This document shows positions 37,153-45,462 of a stretch of DNA of 64,000 bases, in pieces. Below the pieces are notes generated by a model. That model saw only the letters and a list, made by a program, of their open reading frames with translations, searched no databases and was not told where the DNA came from. The first letter of the stretch is position 1; the number at the start of each line of letters is the position of its first letter. This stretch comes from an uncultured Lachnospiraceae bacterium (GTDB taxonomy: Bacteria; Bacillota; Clostridia; Lachnospirales; Lachnospiraceae). The DNA lies in contig CAJUBR010000004.1 in the NCBI GenBank assembly GCA_910584695.1, forward strand, positions 1 to 64,000, written 5' to 3'. The position numbers and the translations under genes are program-made.

Positions 37153-37635
37153 ATGGAAGATACCCATAACTATGTGCAGGTTTTAATTGATACATTACAG
37201 AAACAGGCAGATGTATTAAAGGATGTATTAGAGGTTACAAGACAGCAAAGTGTGATTGCAGGGAAAGCAGATTTTGACGAAGACCTGCTAGAGGAATCTT
37301 TGAATAAAAAAGAGGTTCTTATTGGGAAACTTAATCGTCTGGATGATGGATTCACATCCGTATACGGAAGGATACATAGGGAGGTAAAGGATAAGCAGGA
37401 TTTGTACCGGAATGAACTGCAAAAGATGCAGAGTCTGATTAAGGAATGTACGGATTTGGGTGTTGAGATCAAAGTATTAGAGGAGCGGAACCGGGAAAGA
37501 CTGGTGCAGTGTTTCAGCAAAAAGCATAAGCAGTATGGTTCTCAGAAGGTGGCGGCTTCGGTAGCATCCCATTATCATCAGACGATGAATAATACAAAAA
37601 CACCGGATTCTTATTTTCTAGACCAGAAAAATTAA
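37153..37635 (+). CDS. FliT/FlgN-like flagellar chaperone
   Basis: A 160-residue, strongly helical protein (coiled-coil heptads at about 5-125, histidine-rich tail). Position directly after fliS and before the major flagellin is that of fliT, the FliD chaperone. The sequence is not conserved enough to be sure. A FlgN-type chaperone is the alternative. AGGAG precedes the ATG. Confidence 0.65.
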   Translation: MEDTHNYVQVLIDTLQKQADVLKDVLEVTRQQSVIAGKADFDEDLLEESLNKKEVLIGKLNRLDDGFTSVYGRIHREVKDKQDLYRNELQKMQSLIKECTDLGVEIKVLEERNRERLVQCFSKKHKQYGSQKVAASVASHYHQTMNNTKTPDSYFLDQKN

Positions 37636-37660
37636 TCTTACAAATTTTTAAAAAATGCTA

Positions 37661-37687
37661 TAAAGTATTTCTAAAAGCCACCGATAT
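37661..37687 (+). promoter_or_regulatory. Sigma-D promoter of the major flagellin gene
   Basis: TAAA (37661-37664), 16 bases, CCGATAT (37681-37687). The -35 region reads TAAAGT as in the classical consensus. The predicted leader is about 125 bases. Confidence 0.82.
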
Positions 37688-37761
37688 ATATAATGTAAGG
37701 TTGGTAGATCACAGTTAAAAGGATAATAACTCTTTAAGAGATATTATATAATTTATTCACG

Positions 37762-37814
37762 GCAGCAAAGCTGCTAGTAAATGTAGCAGGGAAGCTACAT
37801 TATATTCAAGGAGG
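37762..37814 (+). promoter_or_regulatory. Flagellin leader with CsrA-type hairpin
   Basis: Hairpin 1 is GCAGC (37762-37766) with GCTGC (37770-37774). Hairpin 2 is AATGTAGC (37780-37787) with GCTACATT (37794-37801), a perfect 8-bp stem with hexaloop AGGGAA. The ribosome site CAAGGAGG (37807-37814) carries a second GGA. CsrA prefers GGA in a hairpin loop plus a second site at the ribosome-binding sequence. An alternative pairing, CTGCTA (37771-37776) with TAGCAG (37784-37789), would open both hairpins. Confidence 0.7.
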
Positions 37815-37822
37815 AATTTATT

Positions 37823-38671
37823 ATGGTAGTACAACACAACATGCAGGCAGCAAATGCAAACAGAATGTTTGGCGGTAATGTTAAGGCAGTAGCTAAGTCA
37901 TCAGAGAAGTTATCTTCTGGTTACAAAGTAAACAGAGCAGCAGATGATGCAGCAGGACTTTCTATTTCTGAGAAGATGCGTAATCAGATCAGAGGTATCA
38001 ATCAGGCAGTTAGCAACTCTGAAGATGGTCAGTACTTAATCCAGACTGCTGAAGGTAACTTGAATGAGATTCATTCTATCTTACAGCGTATGGGTGAATT
38101 AGCAACCAAGGCAGCCAACGAAGTAAATGCTTCTGATGACCGTAAGGCAATCGCTGACGAGGTTAAGCAGTTGGTATGTGAGATTGATAACATCTCTAAG
38201 AAGGCTCAGTTCAACGGTAAATACCTGTTGGATGGTAGTAAAGCTTCAATTGAATTACAGGTTGGTGCAAACTCTAACGAGACAATGACTATCACTCTTA
38301 GCAAGATTGATTCTACAACATTAGGATTAAACTCTTATAAGACCGTTGCAAAAGCTCAAAATCTTGCTGCAGACGGTACTGCTGGTACAACACAGGCTCA
38401 TACATTAATGGATACTGTAACTTCAGCAGTTAAGAAAGTATCTGATGTACGTTCTCAGCTTGGTGCTATCCAGAACCGTTTGGATTACACAATCAACAAC
38501 TTAGAGAACTATTCAGAGAACCTGACATCTTCTGAGTCTAATATTCGTGATACTGATATGGCAACAGAGATGGTTAACTTCTCTAAGAATCAGATCTTAC
38601 AGCAGGCTGCACAGTCAATGCTTGCACAAGCTAACCAGTCTACTCAGGGCGTATTATCATTACTTCAGTAA
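37823..38671 (+). CDS. hag: Major flagellin
   Basis: A 282-residue filament protein with only D0/D1 and a minimal middle. It has SSEKLSSGYKVNRAADDAAG, LQRMGELATKAANEVN, the C-terminal RSQLGAIQNRLDYTINNLEN and AQANQSTQGVLSLLQ end. Codon use is unlike the neighbours: it favours GGT, GCT, TCT, AAC and CGT, which fits very high expression. It has its own sigma-D promoter, a CsrA-type leader and a strong terminator. A cysteine in VCEIDN is uncommon in flagellins. It is followed by the glycosylation genes that probably modify it. Confidence 0.96.
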   Translation: MVVQHNMQAANANRMFGGNVKAVAKSSEKLSSGYKVNRAADDAAGLSISEKMRNQIRGINQAVSNSEDGQYLIQTAEGNLNEIHSILQRMGELATKAANEVNASDDRKAIADEVKQLVCEIDNISKKAQFNGKYLLDGSKASIELQVGANSNETMTITLSKIDSTTLGLNSYKTVAKAQNLAADGTAGTTQAHTLMDTVTSAVKKVSDVRSQLGAIQNRLDYTINNLENYSENLTSSESNIRDTDMATEMVNFSKNQILQQAAQSMLAQANQSTQGVLSLLQ

Positions 38672-38695
38672 TCTAATTCAGATTATTGGAAATGT

Positions 38696-38729
38696 GGGGC
38701 TGATCCATTTAGGGTCGGTCCCTTTTTTT
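38696..38729 (+). terminator. Terminator of the major flagellin gene
   Basis: An 11-bp stem with three G-T pairs (38696-38706 with 38712-38722) and a 5-base loop is followed by seven T. Confidence 0.9.
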
Positions 38730-38875
38730 ACTTTTTTATAATAGAAAGAATGGATATTTTGGCAAAACTGTGGTAAGGTAAGTGTATAGGAACTTAGATT
38801 GGAAGAAACACTTTTCAAAGCCGCTGCCTATAACTTTCAAGATGTGGTAAAGGTTAATATTTATGATGATTTATA

Positions 38876-38938
38876 TATTGACTTTTCTACTCTTGAGTTA
38901 TAGTCTTTATGGGATTATATAATTTGGTAAAGTCAATA
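38876..38938. promoter_or_regulatory. Inverted repeat around a possible promoter before the glycosylation genes
   Basis: TATTGACTTT (38876-38885) and AAAGTCAATA (38929-38938) are perfect inverted copies. Between and within them lie TTGACT (38878-38883) and TATAGT (38899-38904), 15 bases apart, and a TATAAT at 38918. It could be an operator or an mRNA hairpin. The rest of 38730-38978 shows no gene. Confidence 0.4.
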
Positions 38939-38978
38939 ACCCTGTTGTGGGAATTAAGAATAGAGGAGAATTTATAAG

Positions 38979-39239
38979 ATGGAATTAAAAGAGACAATAA
39001 AAGACGAAATTACAGCGATTGTTGATTTATTGTATCAACAGAATATTAAGGAGGCATATCCCCGGTTGATTCAGGTACTGCCGAAGCTGGAACAGTTTTT
39101 CGCAGGCTTTGGAGAAGAGAAGGGGGGAGAATGGACGGAGGTATTGCGTTCTGCTTTGGAAGCGATGGAACAGCAGGATGTGACATTGTTGGCAGACATA
39201 CTGCAGTATGAGATTTTAGAACGGATGGATGAGGAGTAA
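38979..39239 (+). CDS. Small helical protein of the Maf operon, function unknown
   Basis: An 86-residue protein, all-helical by pattern. It resembles, by eye, the N-terminal ~105 residues of the second Maf protein (45463). Both show a helix with an acidic/hydrophobic heptad followed by a block like LRSALEAMEQQDVTLLADIL, compared with LTSLMDCLESEDYVLYCDLL. It may therefore be a separate partner domain of the Maf enzyme encoded directly downstream. AGAGGAG precedes the ATG. Confidence 0.65.
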   Translation: MELKETIKDEITAIVDLLYQQNIKEAYPRLIQVLPKLEQFFAGFGEEKGGEWTEVLRSALEAMEQQDVTLLADILQYEILERMDEE

Positions 39240-39246
39240 TTTTTTT

Positions 39247-41025
39247 ATGAACGTTGATGTAAGGATTGCAGAGGCAAAGGATGGAAACGGAATTCTGGAA
39301 GTGGTAAAGGAGGGACAGACCTATCGGCTCAATAGCATATATAAACCCTTTGCAGAAGCTGAAAAATTTGCAAAACCCTATACCGATTTAGAGGATAATT
39401 CTGTACTTCTTGTTTTTGGGTTTGGAAATGGAATATTTGCAGATGCACTTATGAAAGCCTGCGGGCAGACAACAAAGGTTATTTTTTATGAACCCTGTGA
39501 AGCCGTTATGGAATGTATCAAAGAGTGTCTGGATGTATCTTCGTTTTGTGACAGCAGAAACTGTGAGCTGGTGACAGATGGTATTGCATCGGAACAGGAA
39601 GAACATATCTATGCCATTGCTGAATTTCCTATTGTGCTGAATCATTATGTTCATTACCATCAAATAAAGAAGATTCAATTTTGTGTATTGCCGAAATACA
39701 AAGAGTTATTTCCAGAACAATATACGGAGTATCAAGGTACGATTGAATTTCATACGCAGATGTTGTATGCCAATAAACAGACTGCTGAAGCACTGGGACA
39801 TATAACCGTGGAAAATAATATTAATATGTTAAAATATATTCCGGAAAGTTATTGTGCGGATAGTTTTGTAAACTTATTTCCAGACAATATGCCTGCAATT
39901 TTAGTGTCAGCAGGACCGTCACTGGAAAAAAATATAAAAGAACTGAGACAGGCAAAGGGAAAAACCTGCATTGTGTGTGTGGATACAGCGGTAAGATATA
40001 TGTTAAGGGAGAATATTCTCCCGGATATGATCGTAACAATTGATCCCCGGAAGGAGTTGTCCTTATTTGACGATGAAAGAATTCGGGAAATCCCTCTGGT
40101 GGGTGTTACGGATATGAGCTGTAGGGTTTTAGAAAAGACGCAGAGCAAAAAACTGATTCTCACCCAAACAGAAAATCCTTATATACAGAATTTATATACG
40201 AAAGCGGGTCACCAGCTTGGAAATTTTGAAAGCGGGGGCTCTGTTGCCACAATGGCATATTCATTTTGTCATTATCTGGGATTTAAGCAGTTGATTTTGG
40301 TGGGACAGGATCTGGCATTAACTGGGAATCAGATGTATGCGGGAAAAGAAAAGCTGTCTATGGATCATTTTGGAAGGGAACTGATAGAAGTAGAGGATGT
40401 ATATGGAGAAACCATTTATACAACCAGAGATTATTATTACTACTTAAAATGGTTTGAACAGATGGTGGATTTATATTCTGAGATGCAGGTGATTGATGCG
40501 ACAGAAGGCGGTGCAAAGATAAACGGTACTCAGGTTATGTCCCTGCAGGAGGCATTAGCTGAATATGCAAAGGAAAAATATGATATAGAAGGAATCATAG
40601 AGTCAGTAGAACCTGTTTTTAAACCGGAGGACAGACAGGAATTAGTAGAGAGATTTTTGCATGACAGACGGAGCTATCATTATTTAGTGAAAAAACTGGA
40701 AGAAGGCGTATCTTTAGCTAAAAAGGGAATAAAAATGGCTTGTGCTGTCAGACAGCCAAATGTTCAGGAATATAAAAAGCTAAATAGAGAAATGATGAAA
40801 ATATGTGAAATGTATGACGCATCGGATGCAAATTTTCTGGTACAGCGCGAAATAGATGCTGCAGACCTGGACAATTATATGAAACTGTGGGAGAAAGAAT
40901 TAACGGTTTCGACTCAGGAACAGTATGAGATTATGCAGCAATACTTTGAATGTATAGTAAGAGCAGCAAAGTCTGTAAAAGCAGTATATGATGAACTGGA
41001 ATTTGAAGATGAGTTTGTTAAATAG
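39247..41025 (+). CDS. Maf-family flagellin glycosyltransferase (MAF_flag10/DUF115), first copy
   Basis: The protein has 592 residues. The core contains the family blocks LVSAGPSLEKNIKEL, ESGGSVATMAYSFCHYLGFK and LVGQDLALTGNQMYA, plus TEGGAKINGT. Maf proteins transfer nonulosonic acids such as pseudaminic, legionaminic or sialic acid onto Ser/Thr of flagellin before export. ATG 39247 is preceded by GAGGAG (10 bases). An in-frame ATG at 39229 overlaps the previous gene. The neuBCA genes in the same island supply the likely donor. Confidence 0.88.
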   Translation: MNVDVRIAEAKDGNGILEVVKEGQTYRLNSIYKPFAEAEKFAKPYTDLEDNSVLLVFGFGNGIFADALMKACGQTTKVIFYEPCEAVMECIKECLDVSSFCDSRNCELVTDGIASEQEEHIYAIAEFPIVLNHYVHYHQIKKIQFCVLPKYKELFPEQYTEYQGTIEFHTQMLYANKQTAEALGHITVENNINMLKYIPESYCADSFVNLFPDNMPAILVSAGPSLEKNIKELRQAKGKTCIVCVDTAVRYMLRENILPDMIVTIDPRKELSLFDDERIREIPLVGVTDMSCRVLEKTQSKKLILTQTENPYIQNLYTKAGHQLGNFESGGSVATMAYSFCHYLGFKQLILVGQDLALTGNQMYAGKEKLSMDHFGRELIEVEDVYGETIYTTRDYYYYLKWFEQMVDLYSEMQVIDATEGGAKINGTQVMSLQEALAEYAKEKYDIEGIIESVEPVFKPEDRQELVERFLHDRRSYHYLVKKLEEGVSLAKKGIKMACAVRQPNVQEYKKLNREMMKICEMYDASDANFLVQREIDAADLDNYMKLWEKELTVSTQEQYEIMQQYFECIVRAAKSVKAVYDELEFEDEFVK

Positions 41026-41126
41026 CATTTCTATATAAGATTAGACACATGGCTGGATAAGGATAAATGGCAGCTTGGAACAAAAGTGTAGTGAATGGAC
41101 GCAAAGCAGATTAACAGGAGACAGAT

Positions 41127-42170
41127 ATGAAGAAGATTAGTATTATTATTCCCTGCTATAACGTAGAAAAGTATTTAGACCGCTGTTTTAATAGTCTGGT
41201 TCACCAGACATTGGGAATTGAGAACATGGAGCTGATTTTTGTAGATGATGCATCCACGGACAAAACATTAGAGAAACTGATGTCGTATGAAAAACAATAT
41301 CCCGAGAATATAATTGTTATTCCTTTTGAGGAAAACAGAAAACAGGGTGCAGCGAGAAATGCTGCACTGGAGTATGCATCTGCTCCGTATATTGGATACG
41401 TGGATTCCGATGACTGGGTAGAGCCGGATATGTATGAGAAAATGCTTGCGGCAATCGAAGAGCATGACTGCGATTTTGTGGAGTGCCGATGGGATTTTGC
41501 AAAGAATGAGAATCATCGGAAGCTACCGAAACGGTTAGGGGAGCCGGGATATATGGATCTGACTAATCCGGAGGAAAAGAAGAGTTTTATCGGAAGTCAT
41601 GTTGCATTAGCAGTATTATGGGATAAAGTATACAAAAAATCATTTTTGACAGAGCATGATATATTCTGCCCGGAACAGATCCGTTATGAGGATATTTTCT
41701 TTTGTTATCTTGCATTTATATATGCAAAATCTTATTATTGTATGGATAAAGTGTTATATCATTACTTTGTCAATGATGAGGGAACAGTGCGGAACAAGCA
41801 TCAGGAATACCAGTTTGATAAAATGGAGGTTACCTTTGGTTTTTTACAGACCTGTATTGAGCGGGGATTGATGGAAGAAAACAAGGATGCCATTGAGTGG
41901 TTGTTTTTAGAAAAATATTATGTATATATGTTGTGGGAAGTGTTTGAGGAATTCCCGGAGCGTTCCTATGAAACCTATTTGCAGATGCGGGCGGTAATAC
42001 GTGAATGGGTTCCAGATTATAGGACAAACCCTTATCGGGATTTGGAGTATAATCTGTTTGATAATACGATGCTCAGACTACTGGATTACGATCTGGATGA
42101 GCAGCAATTTTTATTGTTAAGAGATAAAATGCTGACCAGTATTGAGAGGGCAGATGCACAGGATTTTTAA
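41127..42170 (+). CDS. Family 2 glycosyltransferase
   Basis: A 347-residue GT-A enzyme: KKISIIIPCYNVEKYLDRCF start, FVDDASTDKT for nucleotide binding, and the DSDDW metal-binding DxD. The C-terminal part is extended. No membrane segment. In the middle of the glycosylation island, it probably adds a sugar to the flagellin glycan. The acceptor and donor are unknown. ACAGGAG precedes the ATG. The short gap to the convergent neuA contains no clear terminator. Confidence 0.9.
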   Translation: MKKISIIIPCYNVEKYLDRCFNSLVHQTLGIENMELIFVDDASTDKTLEKLMSYEKQYPENIIVIPFEENRKQGAARNAALEYASAPYIGYVDSDDWVEPDMYEKMLAAIEEHDCDFVECRWDFAKNENHRKLPKRLGEPGYMDLTNPEEKKSFIGSHVALAVLWDKVYKKSFLTEHDIFCPEQIRYEDIFFCYLAFIYAKSYYCMDKVLYHYFVNDEGTVRNKHQEYQFDKMEVTFGFLQTCIERGLMEENKDAIEWLFLEKYYVYMLWEVFEEFPERSYETYLQMRAVIREWVPDYRTNPYRDLEYNLFDNTMLRLLDYDLDEQQFLLLRDKMLTSIERADAQDF

Positions 42171-42260
42171 GGATATGATGAATTTTGGTCTATTCTTTTT
42201 GGCATTGCTTACATTCGTTTTTACGTTTTGTAAGTAGTTTTACATAGAAAAACCATACAA

Positions 42261-42965
42261 TCAAAACGGCATATGCTGCTGGAGAATTGTTTCTGCTTTT
42301 TTAAGATCCTCGTAGGAGTCAATGTCAATGGAGTATGTTTCTTCCATAAAGAAAGGGAGAAGGTTGTCATTTAAACTGGTGGAGGAATTAAAATGGCTGT
42401 TAATCCGGTTGATATAGATTGAGCCATTAACCCGGTATACATCAGGGAAATCCTGTCTGCGTACAGTACTGGATATTGGGAGAAGGGACTTTAAGGTTCC
42501 TTCTTTTGTTATAGTGCGCATCAGAATCGGATGCTCGGTTACGGTGGTAACACTGACCAAGGAATCCTCTGTGCTGTCAAGAAGCAGGGAAATCGCCTCA
42601 TCAATCACACCTTCTTTTCGGATTGGCTGCGTAGGTTGCAATAAGACGACACAGTCATAGCGATGCCCTTTCTTTTTAAGCTCGTTGATGGTATAAATCA
42701 TACAGTCAATTGTTTTGGAGGTGTCGGATGCCAGAGCAGCAGGGCGTAAAAATGGTACGGATGCACCATATTCAACAGAAGTATCCCTAATCTGTTCCGA
42801 ATCTGTGGACACAATAATATCGTCAATATATTGGCTTGCTTGAGCAGCGAGAATTGAATAAGCAATTAGAGGTTTGCCGCACAGATTTGTTATATTTTTA
42901 TTCGGTATTCCCTTGCTTCCTCCTCTGGCTGGGATAATTGCAAGAATTCGTTGGTCTTTATACAT
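42261..42965 (-). CDS. neuA: CMP-nonulosonate (acylneuraminate) cytidylyltransferase
   Basis: A 234-residue enzyme activating sialic, legionaminic or related acids with CTP. It has the nucleotidyltransferase signature IIPARGGSKGIPNKNI, the DDIIVSTDSEQI block and LLQPTQPIRKEGVID. AAAGGAT precedes the start (minus strand). It is the last gene of the neuB-neuC-neuA unit, 77 bases after neuC. Confidence 0.92.
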   Translation of the reverse strand: MYKDQRILAIIPARGGSKGIPNKNITNLCGKPLIAYSILAAQASQYIDDIIVSTDSEQIRDTSVEYGASVPFLRPAALASDTSKTIDCMIYTINELKKKGHRYDCVVLLQPTQPIRKEGVIDEAISLLLDSTEDSLVSVTTVTEHPILMRTITKEGTLKSLLPISSTVRRQDFPDVYRVNGSIYINRINSHFNSSTSLNDNLLPFFMEETYSIDIDSYEDLKKAETILQQHMPF

Positions 42966-43042
42966 GAAAACAATCCTTTCTTAATCGATATAGATAAAGG
43001 TTATTCATTATATAGGGCAGAGGTATAATGAATTTAATAATA

Positions 43043-44203
43043 TTAGAAATCAATATCCATAAACTGTTTTTGAATATTTGAAGTCCAAATCTTTTCTTGT
43101 AACAAAATATCACGGAATTGGAGGTTGCTGTTACCATTGCCAAAGTGAGATACTGGTGCAAGCTGTAAATGATGTGTTTGTTCAATAGCCGGCAATAATG
43201 TATCCGGTTCCTCTATATGAATAATATTTGGACAATCGGATAATTTATAGCGGCCTTTCTGGCGGATTCCGATATCAATTGCAGGTATTCCGTAAATGCA
43301 TGCTTCACGGATACCGGAGCTGGAATTACCAATCATGCAGTCTGCATTTTTGAGCAGGGTAAGAAAATATTCAAAACGCATGGAAGGAAAGATACGGAAG
43401 TTTGCATGTCCCAGAAGGCGGTCGTATTCGTTGAGAATAAAATCACTTCCTGTATCGTTATTTGGGTAGATGATAACACACTTTTTATTGGAGGCAAGCA
43501 GGGAATCAACCAGTTTTTTGGCATATCCGGAAAGCTGTTGCAACTGTGTTGTCACAGGGTGGTATAAAACGATATTATAATTTGTAAAGGGAATCTCATA
43601 GTAATGCTTTACCTCAGTTAAAGAAGGAAGCTTTTTTGAATACATAATATCAATATCCGGTGAGCCAAAGATATAGATACGTTTTTCGGGTTCCCCAAGC
43701 TGTAAAATCCGCTTCTTTGCATCTTCATTTGAAACAAAGTGAAAATGGGAGAATTTGGTTATGGCATGGCGGATCGATTCGTCAATAGTACCGGAGATTT
43801 CTCCACCTTCTATATGGAATACACGGATATTGCGGAAGGCACCAACAATCGCTCCGGCTAATGCTTCTAATCGGTCACCGTGTACAACGATTGCATCTGG
43901 CTGTAGTTCGGATATATAATTACTGAAACCGGTTATTGTATTGCTTAGTGCGATATCCATGTCGGTGTTGGCATTTTGATTCACAAAGGTATAGATGTTT
44001 GGAAAACCATCTTTAATGATTTCTTTGTAGGTAGAACCATATTTGGACAGCATGTGCATACCGGTTGCAAATATATGAACATCAAACTGGTTACAATCAA
44101 GAAGTGCACGGATCAGGGATTTCATTTTGCCATAATCGGCACGTGTGCCGGTTAAAAAGATCACCCGGTGTTTATTTAATCTGGATTTATCAATTGTCTG
44201 CAT
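43043..44203 (-). CDS. neuC: UDP-N-acetylglucosamine 2-epimerase (hydrolysing)
   Basis: A 386-residue enzyme of the NeuC/LegG type that epimerises and hydrolyses a UDP-HexNAc, giving free ManNAc or its diamino analogue. Blocks: FLTGTRADYGKMKSLI, VVHGDRLEALAGAIVGAFRN, HIEGGEISGTIDESIRHAIT and MIGNSSSGIREACIYGIPAI. It acts before NeuB in the pathway. With no LegB/LegC-type genes in the island, Neu5Ac is the simplest product, but legionaminic acid cannot be excluded. AGGAGAAT precedes ATG 44203. Confidence 0.88.
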   Translation of the reverse strand: MQTIDKSRLNKHRVIFLTGTRADYGKMKSLIRALLDCNQFDVHIFATGMHMLSKYGSTYKEIIKDGFPNIYTFVNQNANTDMDIALSNTITGFSNYISELQPDAIVVHGDRLEALAGAIVGAFRNIRVFHIEGGEISGTIDESIRHAITKFSHFHFVSNEDAKKRILQLGEPEKRIYIFGSPDIDIMYSKKLPSLTEVKHYYEIPFTNYNIVLYHPVTTQLQQLSGYAKKLVDSLLASNKKCVIIYPNNDTGSDFILNEYDRLLGHANFRIFPSMRFEYFLTLLKNADCMIGNSSSGIREACIYGIPAIDIGIRQKGRYKLSDCPNIIHIEEPDTLLPAIEQTHHLQLAPVSHFGNGNSNLQFRDILLQEKIWTSNIQKQFMDIDF

Positions 44204-44282
44204 AGTAAGTATTCTCCTATATATTAATGTAACAATCCGGTTATTACAAAATTGTTATATTAGATAAAGATTGGTTAATTGG

Positions 44283-45317
44283 CTAAGATAAGGATACATC
44301 CGATTTCCGCAGATGTTCTCCGCTTCGAATTGTCCGCTTACAAAGCTGTCCGATACATTGTGAATAAAACTCTGCTTTGATTTCTCCTGTTCCCGGACGT
44401 TTTACCCAGAGGTTTTCTTTGGAAAAAGGTTCACCTTCCTGAATATCTTTGATGGCGACTACCGTTGCAAAAGCGAAATCAATGGTAACCTGTTCCTCCG
44501 GTAATGCCTGCTTTTTGCCGCCGCGCATTTTAAATATTTCTTTCGAGCCCTGAATCAATGCGGAAAGGGTAGCAGGGTCCATAGAACAACTAATATCGGG
44601 ACCTGGACGGTATAAACTGTCCGTAAAATGCCGTTCTAATATACTTGCTCCCAGTGCCGTAGCCGCTAAGCAGGCATTGTTATTCAGGCTGTGGTCGGAT
44701 AACCCAACCGGAATATTCGGATAACGGTTCATTAATTCCTGCATGGCACCAAGACGGATGTATTCCGGTTTGGTGGGATAAATATTTGTACAATGCAGCA
44801 GTGCATAATCTATATGATATTGTTCTAATATATCGATTGTTTTTTGAATGCTGTTTAGATCATTCATTCCCGTTGATATGATCATTGGCTTGCCAAAGCT
44901 TGCGATGTGTTCGATTAAGGGATAATTATTGCATTCACCGGAGCCGATTTTATAGGCAGATACATTCATTCGCTCTAACCGGTCGGCAGCGGCACGAGAA
45001 AAGGGAGTGCTTAAAAAAATTAATCCTTTGGATTCCACATAGTCTTTTAACTGTTGTTCTTCCTCTTCATTTAAAGCACATCGTTCCATAATTTCATAGA
45101 TGGATACATCTGCGTTGCCGGGAATGACATTTTGGGCAGCGGGAGACATTTCATCTTCCACTACATGTGTCTGATGTTTGATGATTTCAGCTCCTGCACG
45201 AGCGGCAGCATCTACCATCTCAAAGGCAGTCTGTAGGGAGCCTTCATGGTTAATTCCAATTTCGGCGATGACGAGAGGCGGATATTCCGGTCCGATTTTT
45301 CTATGTTCAATCTGCAT
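44283..45317 (-). CDS. neuB: N-acetylneuraminate/nonulosonate synthase
   Basis: The protein has 344 residues. An N-terminal TIM-barrel synthase domain (VIAEIGINHEGSLQTAFEMV, KHQTHVVEDEM, YKIGSGECNNYPLIEH, LLHCTNIYPT, VGLSDHS) condenses PEP with ManNAc or an analogue. The C-terminal SAF (antifreeze-like) domain covers about residues 285-344. It is the first gene of the minus-strand unit, with AGGAGG before the ATG. Confidence 0.92.
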   Translation of the reverse strand: MQIEHRKIGPEYPPLVIAEIGINHEGSLQTAFEMVDAAARAGAEIIKHQTHVVEDEMSPAAQNVIPGNADVSIYEIMERCALNEEEEQQLKDYVESKGLIFLSTPFSRAAADRLERMNVSAYKIGSGECNNYPLIEHIASFGKPMIISTGMNDLNSIQKTIDILEQYHIDYALLHCTNIYPTKPEYIRLGAMQELMNRYPNIPVGLSDHSLNNNACLAATALGASILERHFTDSLYRPGPDISCSMDPATLSALIQGSKEIFKMRGGKKQALPEEQVTIDFAFATVVAIKDIQEGEPFSKENLWVKRPGTGEIKAEFYSQCIGQLCKRTIRSGEHLRKSDVSLS

Positions 45318-45358
45318 GTATTATTTCCTCCTGTAGTCTACTTTTTCGGAACAACATC

Positions 45359-45387
45359 ATTATACAATGCAGGGTACTTAAAAGCAA
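45359..45387 (-). promoter_or_regulatory. Sigma-A promoter of the neuB-neuC-neuA operon
   Basis: On the minus strand TTGCTT (45387-45382), 17 bases, TATAAT (45364-45359). The divergent plus-strand Maf gene has a TATAAT at 45412-45417 with a weak -35 (TAGATT 45389-45394). Confidence 0.62.
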
Positions 45388-45462
45388 ATAGATTTATGGA
45401 AGAAACTATGTTATAATGGTGAAAAGTAACTAAAAATTATTTAGGACAGGGAGATGAATTGG

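Noticed and set aside
42261..45317. Pseudaminic acid pathway instead of sialic/legionaminic acid
   Set aside because: The hydrolysing UDP-HexNAc 2-epimerase of NeuC type does not belong to the Pse pathway, which uses PseG, and no PseB/PseC genes are present.
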